A stretch of DNA of 64,000 bases from Hydrogenophaga sp. PBL-H3. Its GTDB lineage: Bacteria > Pseudomonadota > Gammaproteobacteria > Burkholderiales > Burkholderiaceae_C. The stretch covers positions 682,001 to 746,000 of the forward strand of contig NZ_CP044972.1 in the NCBI RefSeq assembly GCF_010104355.1. The letters run 5' to 3'. A model generated the notes under the pieces. It saw only the letters and a program-made list of their open reading frames with translations, was not told where the DNA came from and did not search any database. Both the position numbers and the translations under genes were made by a program. Positions 45,583 through 56,080 of the stretch are shown here, piece by piece; the stretch's first letter is position 1; every line of letters starts with the position of its first letter.

Positions 45583-45936
45583 ATGTCCTTCATGTTGCTG
45601 ATCATCGAACCCACCACGCAGCGTGCCGCGCGCACCGAGGCCGAAGGCCGCGAGGTGTACGGCCGCATGCAGCGTTTTGGCGAGGCCTTGCAGGCGCAGG
45701 GCAAGCTCAGGGCGGTGGAGTCCCTGGCGTCGCAGTCCAGCGCGGTGCGCGTGTCCACTGCCGGGGGGCAGGCCAAGGTGGTGGATGGTCCGTTTGCCGA
45801 AGCCAAGGAAATGGTGGGCGGGTTTTTCCTGCTCGACTGCGCCAGCCGGGATGAAGCGGTGGCCATCGCCCGCGAGTGCCCGGCGGCCGAGTGGGCGACG
45901 GTCGAAGTGCGCGAGGTGGGACCCTGTTACCAGTGA
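45583..45936 (+). CDS. YciI/DGPF family protein
   Basis: A 117-residue YCII-related protein with the family motif V-D-G-P-F-A-E-A-K-E (the DGPF motif), preceded by an N-terminal F-M-L-L-I-I-E-P beta strand. It belongs to the group of small proteins encoded beside ECF42-type sigma factors. Its biochemical role is not established. The next gene is a second DGPF protein 77 bases downstream. Confidence 0.92.
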   Translation: MSFMLLIIEPTTQRAARTEAEGREVYGRMQRFGEALQAQGKLRAVESLASQSSAVRVSTAGGQAKVVDGPFAEAKEMVGGFFLLDCASRDEAVAIARECPAAEWATVEVREVGPCYQ

Positions 45937-46013
45937 GCCTGTCGAAAACACCGCGGCTGCTTCGTCGTACCGCATGGAGCCCTTGACACCACCCAACCCA
46001 CCAGGAGAACCCC

Positions 46014-46439
46014 ATGCGATTCATGATCATCGTCAAGTCCTGCGACGAGTTTGAAGCCGAGACCAGCCCCGTGTCCGATGAAGCGCTCATGGCCGAGATG
46101 GTTCGGTACCACGAGGAGCTGGCCCGGGCCGGCGTGCTGCTCGACGGCTCAGGCCTGCACCCCAGCCGCCAGGGCTGGCGCGTGCACTACAGCGCCGACG
46201 GCGGCAAGCGCATCGTCGATGGCCCGTTTGCCGAAGCCAAGGAGCTGATTGCCGGCTACACCCTGATCCAGGTGCGCACTCGCGAGGAAGCCCTGGAGTG
46301 GAGCCGCCGTTTCCCCAACCCGGCTGGCCGGGGCAAGGAGGCCGTGATCGAGCTGCGCCAGCTCTACGAGATGGAAGACTTCCCGCCCAGCCAGCCGCTG
46401 GAGGATTTCAAGAAGCTCGATGCCACCCTGAAAAACTGA
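46014..46439 (+). CDS. YciI/DGPF family protein
   Basis: A 141-residue DGPF-family protein: M-R-F-M-I-I-V-K-S start, Y-H-E-E-L-A-R-A-G-V-L-L-D-G-S-G-L-H-P and the I-V-D-G-P-F-A-E-A-K-E-L-I-A-G-Y motif. AGGAG lies upstream. It is the second DGPF gene in the cluster; together with the VOC protein and sigma-factor genes, spaced by 10-14 bases, it forms one operon. Confidence 0.93.
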   Translation: MRFMIIVKSCDEFEAETSPVSDEALMAEMVRYHEELARAGVLLDGSGLHPSRQGWRVHYSADGGKRIVDGPFAEAKELIAGYTLIQVRTREEALEWSRRFPNPAGRGKEAVIELRQLYEMEDFPPSQPLEDFKKLDATLKN

Positions 46440-46453
46440 ACAGGAGACCCACC

Positions 46454-46864
46454 ATGCTGCGCCAGATATTCGTCAACCTGCCCATCAAGGACATGGCCAA
46501 GTCACAGGCCTTTTTCAAGGGTCTGGGCCTGAGCTTCAACCAGCAATTCACCAACGAGCAGGGCGCCTGCCTGCAGATTGCCGACAACATCTACGCCATG
46601 TTGCTGGTGGAGCCGTTCTTCCAGGGCTTCACCAAGCTGCCGATCGCCGACGCGAAGAAGACCACCGAAGTGCTGATCGCGCTCTCGTGCGACAGCCGCG
46701 ACGAGGTGGATGCCCTCGTGGCCAAGGCCGTCGCAGGTGGGGCCACCACGCCCAATGCAGCCATCGACCATGGTTTCATGTACCAGCACGGTTTTGCCGA
46801 TCTGGACGGTCATCAGTGGGAGGTGTTCTGGATGGACGAAGCCGCCGCGCCCCAACAGATGTAG
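46454..46864 (+). CDS. VOC family (glyoxalase-like) protein
   Basis: A 136-residue vicinal-oxygen-chelate fold protein: I-F-V-N-L-P-I-K-D-M-A-K-S-Q-A-F-F-K-G-L-G, then F-A-D-L-D-G-H-Q-W-E-V-F-W-M at the C-terminus with the usual Glu metal ligand. It resembles the PhnB/YaeR-like proteins that accompany ECF42 sigma factors. Start follows CAGGAGA. Function unknown. Confidence 0.92.
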   Translation: MLRQIFVNLPIKDMAKSQAFFKGLGLSFNQQFTNEQGACLQIADNIYAMLLVEPFFQGFTKLPIADAKKTTEVLIALSCDSRDEVDALVAKAVAGGATTPNAAIDHGFMYQHGFADLDGHQWEVFWMDEAAAPQQM

Positions 46865-46874
46865 ATTCCCGCGC

Positions 46875-48143
46875 ATGCATTCCGGCGTCCACCAAGCCAT
46901 TGCCACCGTCTGGCGCCTGGAGTCCGCGCGCATCACGGCGCATGTGGCGCGCGTGGTGCGCGATGTGGGCGTGGCCGAAGAACTCGCGCAGGACGCGATG
47001 CTGGCCGCGCTCGAACACTGGCCCAAAGACGGCGTGCCCGACAACCCCGCCGCCTGGCTCATGACCACCGCCAAACGCCGCGCGCTGGACCACCTCCGCC
47101 ACCGCCAGATGGCCGAGGCCCGGCACGTCGACATCGCCGCCGACAGGGAGGCGCTGGGCGCCACCCACGTGCCCGATTTTGTGGATGCGCTTGACGAGGC
47201 CATGCAGGACGACATTGGCGACGACCTGCTGCGCCTGGTCTTCACCGCCTGCCATCCCGTGCTCTCCACCGACGCGCGCGTGGCGCTCACGCTCAAGCTG
47301 CTCGGCGGCCTCACCACACACGAGATTGCACGCGCCTTTCTCGTGCCCGAAACCACCATCGCGCAGCGCATCGTGCGCGCCAAGAAATCGCTGAGCGAGG
47401 CCGGCGTGCCTTACGAGGTGCCGCGCGGTTCGGCGCTGGGCGAGCGCCTGGCCTCGGTGCTGGAGGTGGTGTACCTCGTGTTCAACGAGGGCTACACCGC
47501 CACCAGTGGCGGCGACTGGATGCGCCCGGCCCTGTGTGACGAGGCCTTGCGTCTGGGCCGCATGCTGGCCGGCATTGCCCCGCAGGAGGCCGAGGTGCAC
47601 GGCCTGCTCGCGCTGATGGAAATACAGGCTTCGCGCGCCACGGCCCGCACCGACGCGCAAGGTCGCCCTGTGCTGCTGGCCGCGCAAGACCGCAAGCGCT
47701 GGGACGCCTTGCTCATCCGCCGGGGCCTGGCCGCGCTGGCGAGTGCCCAGGCGCTGGCGCCAATGGCTGGGCCGTACCAGTTGCAGGCCGCCATTGCCGC
47801 CTGCCATGCCCGCGCGGTCCGCGCCCAGGACACCGACTGGGCGGGCATTGCCGCGTTGTACAGCGAGCTGGCGCGGGTGGCGCCCTCGCCCGTGGTGGAG
47901 CTCAACCGCGCGGTGGCCGTGTCCATGCACGCCGGCCCGGCGGCGGGGCTGGCCATCGTGGACACCCTGCTGGATGACAAGGCCCTGCGCCATTACCACT
48001 GGCTGCCCGCCGTGCGTGCCGATCTGCTCGCCCAGCTGGGGCGCCGCGCAGAGGCCCGCGCCGAGTTCGACCGCGCCGCTGCGCTGGCCGGCAACGAGCG
48101 CGAGCGAACTTTCCTGCTGGAACGGGCGCAGAGCCTGCGCTGA
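46875..48143 (+). CDS. RNA polymerase sigma factor, ECF42 type
   Basis: A 422-residue extracytoplasmic-function sigma factor with the long C-terminal extension typical of ECF42. Region 2 appears in A-E-E-L-A-Q-D-A-M-L-A-A-L-E-H-W and W-L-M-T-T-A-K-R-R-A-L-D-H-L-R-H; region 4 in L-T-T-H-E-I-A-R-A-F-L-V-P-E-T-T-I-A-Q-R-I-V-R-A-K. The last 200 residues are TPR-like helices (Y-L-V-F-N-E-G-Y onward, V-V-E-L-N-R-A-V-A-V) thought to replace a classical anti-sigma factor in controlling activity. It lies directly after two DGPF genes and a VOC gene. Confidence 0.92.
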   Translation: MHSGVHQAIATVWRLESARITAHVARVVRDVGVAEELAQDAMLAALEHWPKDGVPDNPAAWLMTTAKRRALDHLRHRQMAEARHVDIAADREALGATHVPDFVDALDEAMQDDIGDDLLRLVFTACHPVLSTDARVALTLKLLGGLTTHEIARAFLVPETTIAQRIVRAKKSLSEAGVPYEVPRGSALGERLASVLEVVYLVFNEGYTATSGGDWMRPALCDEALRLGRMLAGIAPQEAEVHGLLALMEIQASRATARTDAQGRPVLLAAQDRKRWDALLIRRGLAALASAQALAPMAGPYQLQAAIAACHARAVRAQDTDWAGIAALYSELARVAPSPVVELNRAVAVSMHAGPAAGLAIVDTLLDDKALRHYHWLPAVRADLLAQLGRRAEARAEFDRAAALAGNERERTFLLERAQSLR

Positions 48144-48231
48144 TCTGTGGTCCTTTTGCACGGGTGAAAGCCCTCATGGCGCGGCGCGCACCTGCCGGCC
48201 ACACTGGATCAAAGAAGAACAACGCGCCTTC

Positions 48232-49392
48232 ATGGACCCCCACCCCACCACCCGCACCGATACCGACACGCTCGTCATCGGCGCAGGCCCCGCCGGGCTG
48301 GCCACGGCGGCCTGCCTGGCGCAGCGCGGCGTGCGGGCGCTGGTGATCGATCAGGCGCACGAGGTGGCCTCCAGCTGGCGCCACCACTACGAGCGCCTGC
48401 ACCTGCACACCGTCAAGACCCATTCGGCGCTGCCGGGTTTGCCGTTTCCAGCGGACGCACCACGGTATGTGTCGCGCCAGGGGGTGGTGGACTACCTCAC
48501 GGCCTACGCGCAGCACCACGGCATCGCACCCGAGCTGGGCGAGGCCGTGGTGGGCATCGAAGCGGCGCCGCAGGGCAGTGGCGCCCGGTGGCTCACGCGC
48601 ACGGCGCGTGGCCGCGTCATCGCATCCCGCCAGGTGGTGCTGGCCACCGGCGCCAACCGCCAACCACGCGCACCCACGCTGCCACACCAGGAGATCTTTG
48701 GCGGGCGCGTGCTGCACAGCCGCGAATACCGCAATGCCAGGCCGTTTGCTGGCCAGCGCGTGCTGGTGGTGGGCATGGGCAACACGGGTGCCGAGATCGC
48801 GCTGGACCTGGTGGAGCATGGCGTGCGCGCCGCGCTCTCGGTTCGCTCGCCCATCAACATCGTCTACCGCGACGTTCTGGGCCGGCCCACCCAGCTCTCC
48901 AGCATCCTGCTCAGCCGCCTGCCGCCCGCGCTGGGCGATGCCGCGGCCACCTTGCTGCGCAACCTCAGTGTGGGCGACCTCGGCCGCTACGGCCTGCACA
49001 CCGCCAGCGTGTCACCGCTGCGCCAGCTGCGCGAAGACGGCAAGACGCCGGTGATCGACGTTGGCACGGTGGCGCGCATCAAGAGCGGCGACATCCAGGT
49101 CTACCCCGGCATCCAGACCCTGCTGCACGGCGGCGTGCGCTTCACCGACGGCACCGAACACCCGTTTGACACGGTGCTGCTGGCCACCGGCTTCGAGGCC
49201 GCCCTGGGCGAGCTGTTCCCCACCACACCCCTGCCGCTGGACGCGCGCGGCATGCCCGCCGATGTGGTGGGGCAGGGCGCGCTGGCCGGGGTGTGTTTCG
49301 TGGGCTTTGACGTGCGCCAGCCCGGCGGTCTGCTGCGAGCCATCGCAGGGCAGGCCCAGCGGGTGGCCGACCACATCGCCACACAGCCGTGA
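48232..49392 (+). CDS. flavin-containing monooxygenase-type FAD/NAD(P)-binding oxidoreductase
   Basis: A 386-residue flavoprotein. FAD site V-I-G-A-G-P-A-G-L-A-T-A-A near the N-terminus, NADPH site V-V-G-M-G-N-T-G-A-E-I-A in the middle, and between them F-G-G-R-V-L-H-S-R-E-Y, matching the FxGxxxHxxxY fingerprint of flavin monooxygenases. It probably oxygenates a soft nucleophile or a ketone; the substrate is not evident. The start at M-D-P-H-P is chosen because the longer frame overlaps the sigma factor gene. Confidence 0.9.
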   Translation: MDPHPTTRTDTDTLVIGAGPAGLATAACLAQRGVRALVIDQAHEVASSWRHHYERLHLHTVKTHSALPGLPFPADAPRYVSRQGVVDYLTAYAQHHGIAPELGEAVVGIEAAPQGSGARWLTRTARGRVIASRQVVLATGANRQPRAPTLPHQEIFGGRVLHSREYRNARPFAGQRVLVVGMGNTGAEIALDLVEHGVRAALSVRSPINIVYRDVLGRPTQLSSILLSRLPPALGDAAATLLRNLSVGDLGRYGLHTASVSPLRQLREDGKTPVIDVGTVARIKSGDIQVYPGIQTLLHGGVRFTDGTEHPFDTVLLATGFEAALGELFPTTPLPLDARGMPADVVGQGALAGVCFVGFDVRQPGGLLRAIAGQAQRVADHIATQP

Positions 49393-49421
49393 CGCCAACC
49401 GGATTGAGCAAGGATCAGCAC

Positions 49422-49811
49422 ATGCCGACCACCGACACCCTCGAACGCTTCATCGCCCTGGTCGAGAGCAACGACCACGTCCAGGCCATCGAAACCTTCT
49501 ATGCGCCGCACGCCTCCATGCAGGAGAACCAGGCCGCGCCGCGCGTGGGGCGCGACCTTCTGCTGGCGGGCGAGCGCAAGGTGATGGCGCGAGCGGCCTC
49601 CGTTGACTCGCGTTGCGTGCGCCCGGTGTTCGTGAACGGTGACCACGTGGTGATCCGCTGGGTGTTCCGCTTCGTCTGGCAGGACGACTCGGTCACCGAG
49701 ATGGAAGAACTCGCGCACCAGCGCTGGGAGGGCGAGCGCATCGTGCAGGAACAGTTTTTCTACGACCCGGCGCAGCGCACACCCCAGTCGCCTCCGGGCG
49801 CCGCCATCTGA
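49422..49811 (+). CDS. SnoaL/NTF2-like nuclear transport factor 2 family protein
   Basis: A 129-residue cone-shaped NTF2-fold protein (D-T-L-E-R-F-I-A-L-V-E-S-N-D-H-V-Q-A-I-E-T-F-Y-A, V-F-V-N-G-D-H-V-V-I-R-W-V-F-R-F, M-E-E-L-A-H-Q-R-W). Members bind small hydrophobic ligands or act as isomerases. It follows the monooxygenase gene by 29 bases and may be its partner. An upstream GTG overlapping the previous stop is possible but less likely. Confidence 0.88.
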   Translation: MPTTDTLERFIALVESNDHVQAIETFYAPHASMQENQAAPRVGRDLLLAGERKVMARAASVDSRCVRPVFVNGDHVVIRWVFRFVWQDDSVTEMEELAHQRWEGERIVQEQFFYDPAQRTPQSPPGAAI

Positions 49812-49815
49812 GCCC

Positions 49816-50928
49816 TCAGCGCTGACCGATCTTCACGTCGCCGAACAGCTGGTTCATGCCGCGCGGCTGGCTGCGCCAGTACTGCGGTGGGGCGTCCACC
49901 TGCGCACCGAGGCTGGCCGCTGCGTGCCAGGGCCAGCGCGGATCAAACAGCATGGCGCGCGCCAGGGCCACGAGATCGGCGCGACCGCTGGCAATGATCT
50001 CTTCGGCCTGCTCGGGCTCGGTGACCAGGCCCACGGCGATGGTGGGCAGGCCCACCTCGCGTTTGACCTGTTCGGCCAGTGGCACCTGGTAGCCGGGGCC
50101 GAGCGGAATCTGCTGCAGTGGCGAAATGCCCGCGCTGGAGACATGCATGAAGTGGCAGCCGCGCCTTTTGAGTTCGTGGCCGAACACCACGCTCTGTCCG
50201 GCGTCCCAGCCGCCGTCCACCCAGTCGGTGCCCGAGAGGCGCATGCCCAACGGCATGTGGGCCGGCAGCGCGGCGCGCACGGCGTCGAACACCGTCAGCG
50301 GGAAACGCATGCGGTTCTCCAGCGAGCCGCCGTATGCGTCGGTGCGCTGGTTGGAAATGGGTGAGAGGAACTGGTGCAGCAGATAACCGTGCGCCGCGTG
50401 CAACTCGATCGCGTCGATGCCGATGCGCTGGGCGCGCAGGGCCGCGTCCACAAACGCCTGCTGGATGCGCTCCAGGCCCGAGGCGTCGAGCGCGTGTGGC
50501 GCCGCCTCGTGCGCGAGGTGCGGAATGGCCGAGGGCGCCAGTGTTTCCCAGCCGCCGTCCTCTGGCGCGATGAGCTGGCCGCCTTCCCATGGCGTGCGGC
50601 TGGAAGCCTTGCGCCCCGCGTGCGAGAGCTGGATGGCGATCGGCATGGCCGAGTGCTTGCGCACTTTGGTGAGAACCTCACCCAGCGCGAGTTCGTTCGC
50701 TTCGTTCCACAGACCCAGGTCGGTGGGGGAAATGCGACCTTCGGGCGTGACCGCCGTGGCCTCCAGGATCAGCAGGCCGGCACCTGAGAGCGCGAGGTGT
50801 CCGAGGTGGATCAGGTGCCAGTCGGTGGCGTTGCCCTGGTCGGCCGAGTACTGGCACATGGGCGCGATCACGATGCGGTTTTTCAGGTGCAGCGGGCCAA
50901 GGGCGAAAGGCGAAAACAGCTGGCTCAC
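49816..50928 (-). CDS. NADH:flavin oxidoreductase/old yellow enzyme (YqjM-like)
   Basis: A 370-residue FMN-binding TIM barrel. V-I-A-P-M-C-Q-Y-S has the Cys typical of YqjM-type ene-reductases. Also present are Q-L-S-H-A-G-R-K-A-S, H-A-A-H-G-Y-L-L-H-Q-F-L-S-P, N-Q-R-T-D-A-Y-G-G-S-L-E-N-R and the FMN-phosphate G-R-A-D-L-V-A-L-A-R-A-M. It reduces alpha,beta-unsaturated carbonyl compounds with NAD(P)H. The start is GTG 50928 with AAGGA upstream; the longer frame is non-family sequence. Confidence 0.93.
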   Translation of the reverse strand: MSQLFSPFALGPLHLKNRIVIAPMCQYSADQGNATDWHLIHLGHLALSGAGLLILEATAVTPEGRISPTDLGLWNEANELALGEVLTKVRKHSAMPIAIQLSHAGRKASSRTPWEGGQLIAPEDGGWETLAPSAIPHLAHEAAPHALDASGLERIQQAFVDAALRAQRIGIDAIELHAAHGYLLHQFLSPISNQRTDAYGGSLENRMRFPLTVFDAVRAALPAHMPLGMRLSGTDWVDGGWDAGQSVVFGHELKRRGCHFMHVSSAGISPLQQIPLGPGYQVPLAEQVKREVGLPTIAVGLVTEPEQAEEIIASGRADLVALARAMLFDPRWPWHAAASLGAQVDAPPQYWRSQPRGMNQLFGDVKIGQR

Positions 50929-50968
50929 GGTGGTTCCTTGAAGCGGAGAAGAAAGGTGAATGGCGGAC

Positions 50969-51412
50969 TCAGGCGCCGCTGATCGGGTCGAAGGTGAGGT
51001 GCTCGCGCACCCAGGTGGCCGCGTTGGCATACACCTCGCCCTGCGCGCCCACGGCCACGTAGTCGGGGTGGCGCACTTCCAGTGGGCCTTCCAGGGTGGC
51101 GAGCAAGGCCACGGTGTCGGGCGGCACCTGCACCAGGCGGCTGCGCTCCACCTTGCGGTGGCGCCCCGGTCCGGCTGCTTCATAGGTGCGCGCGAACAGG
51201 TCTTTCTTGATCGGGTAGGCCGTGCCGTCGTCCAGCATCACGACCCAGTCCCGGCCCGGGTCGGCCGTGAGTTCGCCCCAGGCCACAGAAAAGGTCTCGG
51301 TGCCTCGCGGCTCGCGAATGGCCACCGTGAAGCGGCGCGAAGCCGTGCGCGGCGCGCCCCAGGCGGGCGGGATCTCGCTGGCGTGGCCGATGGCGATGCG
51401 TTGCTCGGGCAC
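50969..51412 (-). CDS. hypothetical protein, PGDYG-like
   Basis: A 147-residue protein of unknown function, started by GTG three bases after the saccharopine-dehydrogenase-like stop. The C-terminal half (L-E-V-R-H-P-D-Y-V-A-V-G-A-Q-G-E-V-Y-A-N) resembles the PGDYG domain seen in small proteins of unknown function; D-D-G-T-A-Y-P-I-K-K-D-L-F-A-R-T-Y repeats a similar theme. There is no signal peptide. It is encoded tightly with the upstream putative reductase and may be an accessory to it. Confidence 0.6.
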   Translation of the reverse strand: MPEQRIAIGHASEIPPAWGAPRTASRRFTVAIREPRGTETFSVAWGELTADPGRDWVVMLDDGTAYPIKKDLFARTYEAAGPGRHRKVERSRLVQVPPDTVALLATLEGPLEVRHPDYVAVGAQGEVYANAATWVREHLTFDPISGA

Positions 51413-51415
51413 GGT

Positions 51416-52651
51416 TCAGCTCGGTTGGGGCTCGTTGAGGACTTGAAACGTCAGGCCTGCGCGCTCCTGCAGCCGCCGCACCAGCGTCAGGCCCATGGCC
51501 GCGCCGGGTGTCCACACGCCGCCGGGCGTCATGTCCCGGTCGATCTCGCGCGCCAGGCACAGCGCGGTTTCGCTGATGAGTTTGCAGGTGGAGCCGTAGC
51601 CCGGGTCGCGGTCGCCCTTCACGCTGGCCCGCAGGGTGCGGCCGTCTGCGGTCTGGCCGATGAACAGCACCTCGTAGCGGCCCTTCTCGCGTTGTTCTTT
51701 CGTCGGACCTTGCCCCGGCTGCGGCAGCGCAAAGCGGCGGATCAGCGCGCGCGTGGGGCCGAAGGCCAGCAGCGCGTTCTGCACCCGCGTGTTGCGCGCG
51801 AGCGCCCTGGCGCGCTTCTCCCCACTCGTTCCGCCGCCGGTGAGCATGCGTTCGCTGTACGTGAAATCGGTGCCCCAGGGATGGCCACGCAGCGCGTGGG
51901 TGCGGTGCACGTTCTTGGTGTTGATGGGGGCCATCACGAACGGCCCGCTCCACGACTGCGCGAGTTCGTCGAAAGCGGCGGTGCTGTCGTCGGGTTGTTG
52001 GGGGCCGCGAAAGCCCGGGGTGAGCGCAAACGGATCGGCCAGCGTGCGCGCCAGTGTCGGGTCGCGTCCGGCGGTTTCCAGCGTGGCCAGCAGGCTGGCC
52101 GCCGTGCCGCCCGAGAAGCCGCCCTTCATCACCTTCACCCGGCCGTGCACGCGCACCAGCGGGGCGCGCAGGCGCTGCATCGCCTCGTGCTGCAGGTAGA
52201 CCACACCGAGGTCAAACGGGATGGAGTCGAAGCCACACGAGAACACGATGCGCGCGCCGCTGGCCGCCGCCGGACCTTGCAGGCGCGGGATCATCTGTGC
52301 CATCCAGCCCGGCTCGCCGCACAGGTCGACGTAGTCGGTGCCGGCCTGCGCGCAGGCGTCCACCAGTGCCTGGCCATGCCGCTGGTACGGCCCCACGGTG
52401 GTGATCACCACGCGGGCCCGCGCCACCAGCTGCAACAGCGCCGGCGGGTCGTTTGCGTCGGCCACCAGCAGCGGCAGGGCAGGGCTGATACCGAGCTCGT
52501 CGCGCACCTGGCTCAGCTTCTCCCGACTGCGCCCGGCCATGGCCCAGGTCACATCACCGCCGGTGCCCTGGGTGTTGTGCAGGTACTCGGCCACCAGCCG
52601 TCCGGTGAAGCCGGTGGCACCGAACACGATGATGTCGAAGGTTTTGTCCAT
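51416..52651 (-). CDS. saccharopine dehydrogenase family protein (trans-acting enoyl reductase-like)
   Basis: A 411-residue NAD(P)-binding protein. The Rossmann motif V-F-G-A-T-G-F-T-G-R-L-V-A-E-Y-L is followed by T-T-V-G-P-Y-Q-R-H-G, Y-V-D-L-C-G-E and G-F-D-S-I-P-F-D-L-G, the pattern of the saccharopine dehydrogenase/trans-acting enoyl reductase group rather than true lysine-pathway enzymes. It probably reduces a double bond in a lipid or polyketide. It is divergent from the atu-like cluster; the reductase, PGDYG-like and old yellow enzyme genes may form one minus-strand operon. Confidence 0.88.
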   Translation of the reverse strand: MDKTFDIIVFGATGFTGRLVAEYLHNTQGTGGDVTWAMAGRSREKLSQVRDELGISPALPLLVADANDPPALLQLVARARVVITTVGPYQRHGQALVDACAQAGTDYVDLCGEPGWMAQMIPRLQGPAAASGARIVFSCGFDSIPFDLGVVYLQHEAMQRLRAPLVRVHGRVKVMKGGFSGGTAASLLATLETAGRDPTLARTLADPFALTPGFRGPQQPDDSTAAFDELAQSWSGPFVMAPINTKNVHRTHALRGHPWGTDFTYSERMLTGGGTSGEKRARALARNTRVQNALLAFGPTRALIRRFALPQPGQGPTKEQREKGRYEVLFIGQTADGRTLRASVKGDRDPGYGSTCKLISETALCLAREIDRDMTPGGVWTPGAAMGLTLVRRLQERAGLTFQVLNEPQPS

Positions 52652-52748
52652 GCGGCATGGTCGCAGAAACGCGGGGTTCACACCCTCTCTCTCAGGGTAT
52701 GCACGGAGCACCGATGTCGAACCGGAGACAGCTCTTCACATTTTCACA

Positions 52749-52760
52749 AAGCAAGTGCTT
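52749..52760. promoter_or_regulatory. candidate operator upstream of the atu-like operon regulator
   Basis: AAGCA-AG-TGCTT is a short perfect dyad in the 144-base divergent region, 36 bases upstream of the tetR-type ATG. It is in the right place for a TetR-family operator, but the arms are short and the assignment is tentative. Confidence 0.35.
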
Positions 52761-52795
52761 GTTGAAATTCGGCGGCACTGCTATGGTTTGTGTCC

Positions 52796-53491
52796 ATGAA
52801 CCTGGACATTCCCGAACCCCTGGCTGCGGAGGCGGGCAGCGATGCACCGCGGCGCTCGCGTGGGCGGCCGCGCAAGACCGCCGATGAGCGCGACGACGGC
52901 AACCGGCGGCGCGAACTCGTCACCGCGGCGGCGCGGCTGTTTCGGGCGCAGGGCTTTGCCGGCACCAGCACGCGGGACATTGCCACCGCCGTGGGCATGC
53001 GCTCGGGCTCGCCCTTCTACCATTTCGAGAGCAAGGAAGCCCTGCTGGCTGCGGTGATGCTGGAAGGCATGCAGGGCGCGCTGCAGCGGCAGAACGCCGC
53101 GCTGGCCGGCCTGCCGCCGGGCGCCGGTGTGCGCGAGCGCCTGCGGGTGCTGGTGCGCAACCACTTCGACGTGCTGCTCGGCCCCGACAGCGATTTCATT
53201 CCCGTGATGCTCTACGAATGGCGCTCGCTGGACGCCTCGCAGCGTGGCGAGGTCAACCGCCTGAAAGACCAGTACGAGGCCGATTGGGTGCCGGTGCTGG
53301 CGGCGCTGCACGCGCAAGGCCAGCTCGGCAGCGATCCGGTGCTCGCGCGGCTCATGATCTTTGGCGCGCTCAACTGGTCGGCCCAGTGGTACGCACCGCC
53401 TTCGGGCCGCAGCGCCAAGGCGCGTGCGCGCGCCTCGCTCGACGACCTCACCACCTCGGCCTTGCAACTCTTTCTGAAGGAACCGACATGA
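52796..53491 (+). CDS. TetR family regulator (AtuR position)
   Basis: A 231-residue TetR-family repressor. HTH region R-R-R-E-L-V-T-A-A-A-R-L-F-R-A-Q-G-F-A-G-T-S-T-R-D-I-A followed by F-Y-H-F-E-S-K-E-A-L-L-A-A-V. It occupies the place of AtuR at the head of a cluster arranged like the Pseudomonas acyclic terpene genes, and its stop overlaps the SDR start (ATGA), so it is transcribed with them. An in-frame GTG two codons upstream is also possible. The ligand may be a branched acyl-CoA. Confidence 0.85.
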   Translation: MNLDIPEPLAAEAGSDAPRRSRGRPRKTADERDDGNRRRELVTAAARLFRAQGFAGTSTRDIATAVGMRSGSPFYHFESKEALLAAVMLEGMQGALQRQNAALAGLPPGAGVRERLRVLVRNHFDVLLGPDSDFIPVMLYEWRSLDASQRGEVNRLKDQYEADWVPVLAALHAQGQLGSDPVLARLMIFGALNWSAQWYAPPSGRSAKARARASLDDLTTSALQLFLKEPT

Positions 53492-54382
53492 CCACCGAAC
53501 ACAAGCACTACCGATCGGCGTTTGCCCCTGGCCTGTTGCAGGGCCGCGTGATTGTGGTCACTGGTGGCGGATCGGGCATTGGCCGCTGCACCGCGCACGA
53601 GCTCGCCAGCCTGGGCGCGCACGTGGTGCTGATCGGCCGCAAGCTGGAGAAGCTGCAGGACACGGCCGGCGAGATCGTGGCCGACGGCGGACGCGCGAGT
53701 TTCCACGCCTGCGACATCCGCGATGAAGACGCGGTGCGCACCGTGGTCACCGCCATCGTCGGCGCGCACGGCCGCATCGACGCGCTGGTGAACAACGCGG
53801 GCGGCCAGTACATCACGCCGCTGGAGAACATCAGCGCCAAGGGCTGGCAGGCGGTGATCGACACCAACCTCACCGGCGGTTTCCTGATGGCGCGCGAGTG
53901 TTATGTGCAGAGCATGCAGGAGCGGGGTGGCGCAATTGTCAACATCGTGGCCGACATGTGGGGCTCGATGCCCGGCATGGGGCACAGCGGCGCAGCACGC
54001 GCGGGCATGGTGAATTTCACCGAGACCGCCGCGCTGGAGTGGGCACGCAGCGGCGTGCGCGTGAACGCGGTGGCGCCGGGCTACATCGCCTCCAGCGGCA
54101 TGGACCACTATCCAGCAGAGGCCGGCCCCATGCTGCGCGAGATGCGCGACACGGTGCCGGCCGGGCGCTTCGGCAACGAGGCCGAAACCTCGGCCGCCAT
54201 CGTCTTCCTGCTCTCGCCCGCCGCCAGCTTCATCAGCGGCAGTGTGCTGCGCGTGGACGGCGCGCGCCCGCAGGTGCGCATGGGCTGGGGCCAGGTGGCC
54301 GCCCCCGTGGCCGTGCAGGACCGTGATGCGGTGAAGCCCTTTGATGGGTTTCATCGTTATGTGACGCCGAAGGTTTTTCAGG

Positions 54383-54390
<8 letters not shown>
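53488..54390 (+). CDS. atuB: SDR family oxidoreductase, PECR/AtuB-like
   Basis: A 300-residue short-chain dehydrogenase/reductase: cofactor motif V-V-T-G-G-G-S-G-I-G, N-N-A-G-G-Q, and the C-terminal R-V-N-A-V-A-P-G and S-P-A-A-S-F-I-S-G. Where most SDRs have Tyr-x3-Lys it has H-S-G-A-A-R-A-G, so Tyr is Ser and Lys is Arg. The same H-S-G-A-A-R-A-G block is found in mammalian peroxisomal trans-2-enoyl-CoA reductase, so this is a family trait and not decay. It may act on a branched enoyl- or hydroxyacyl-CoA. Symbol is by position in the cluster. Confidence 0.82.
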
Positions 54391-56050
<1,660 letters not shown>

Positions 56051-56080
56051 GCACCCATTCAAAACAACAGGAGACAAGCC

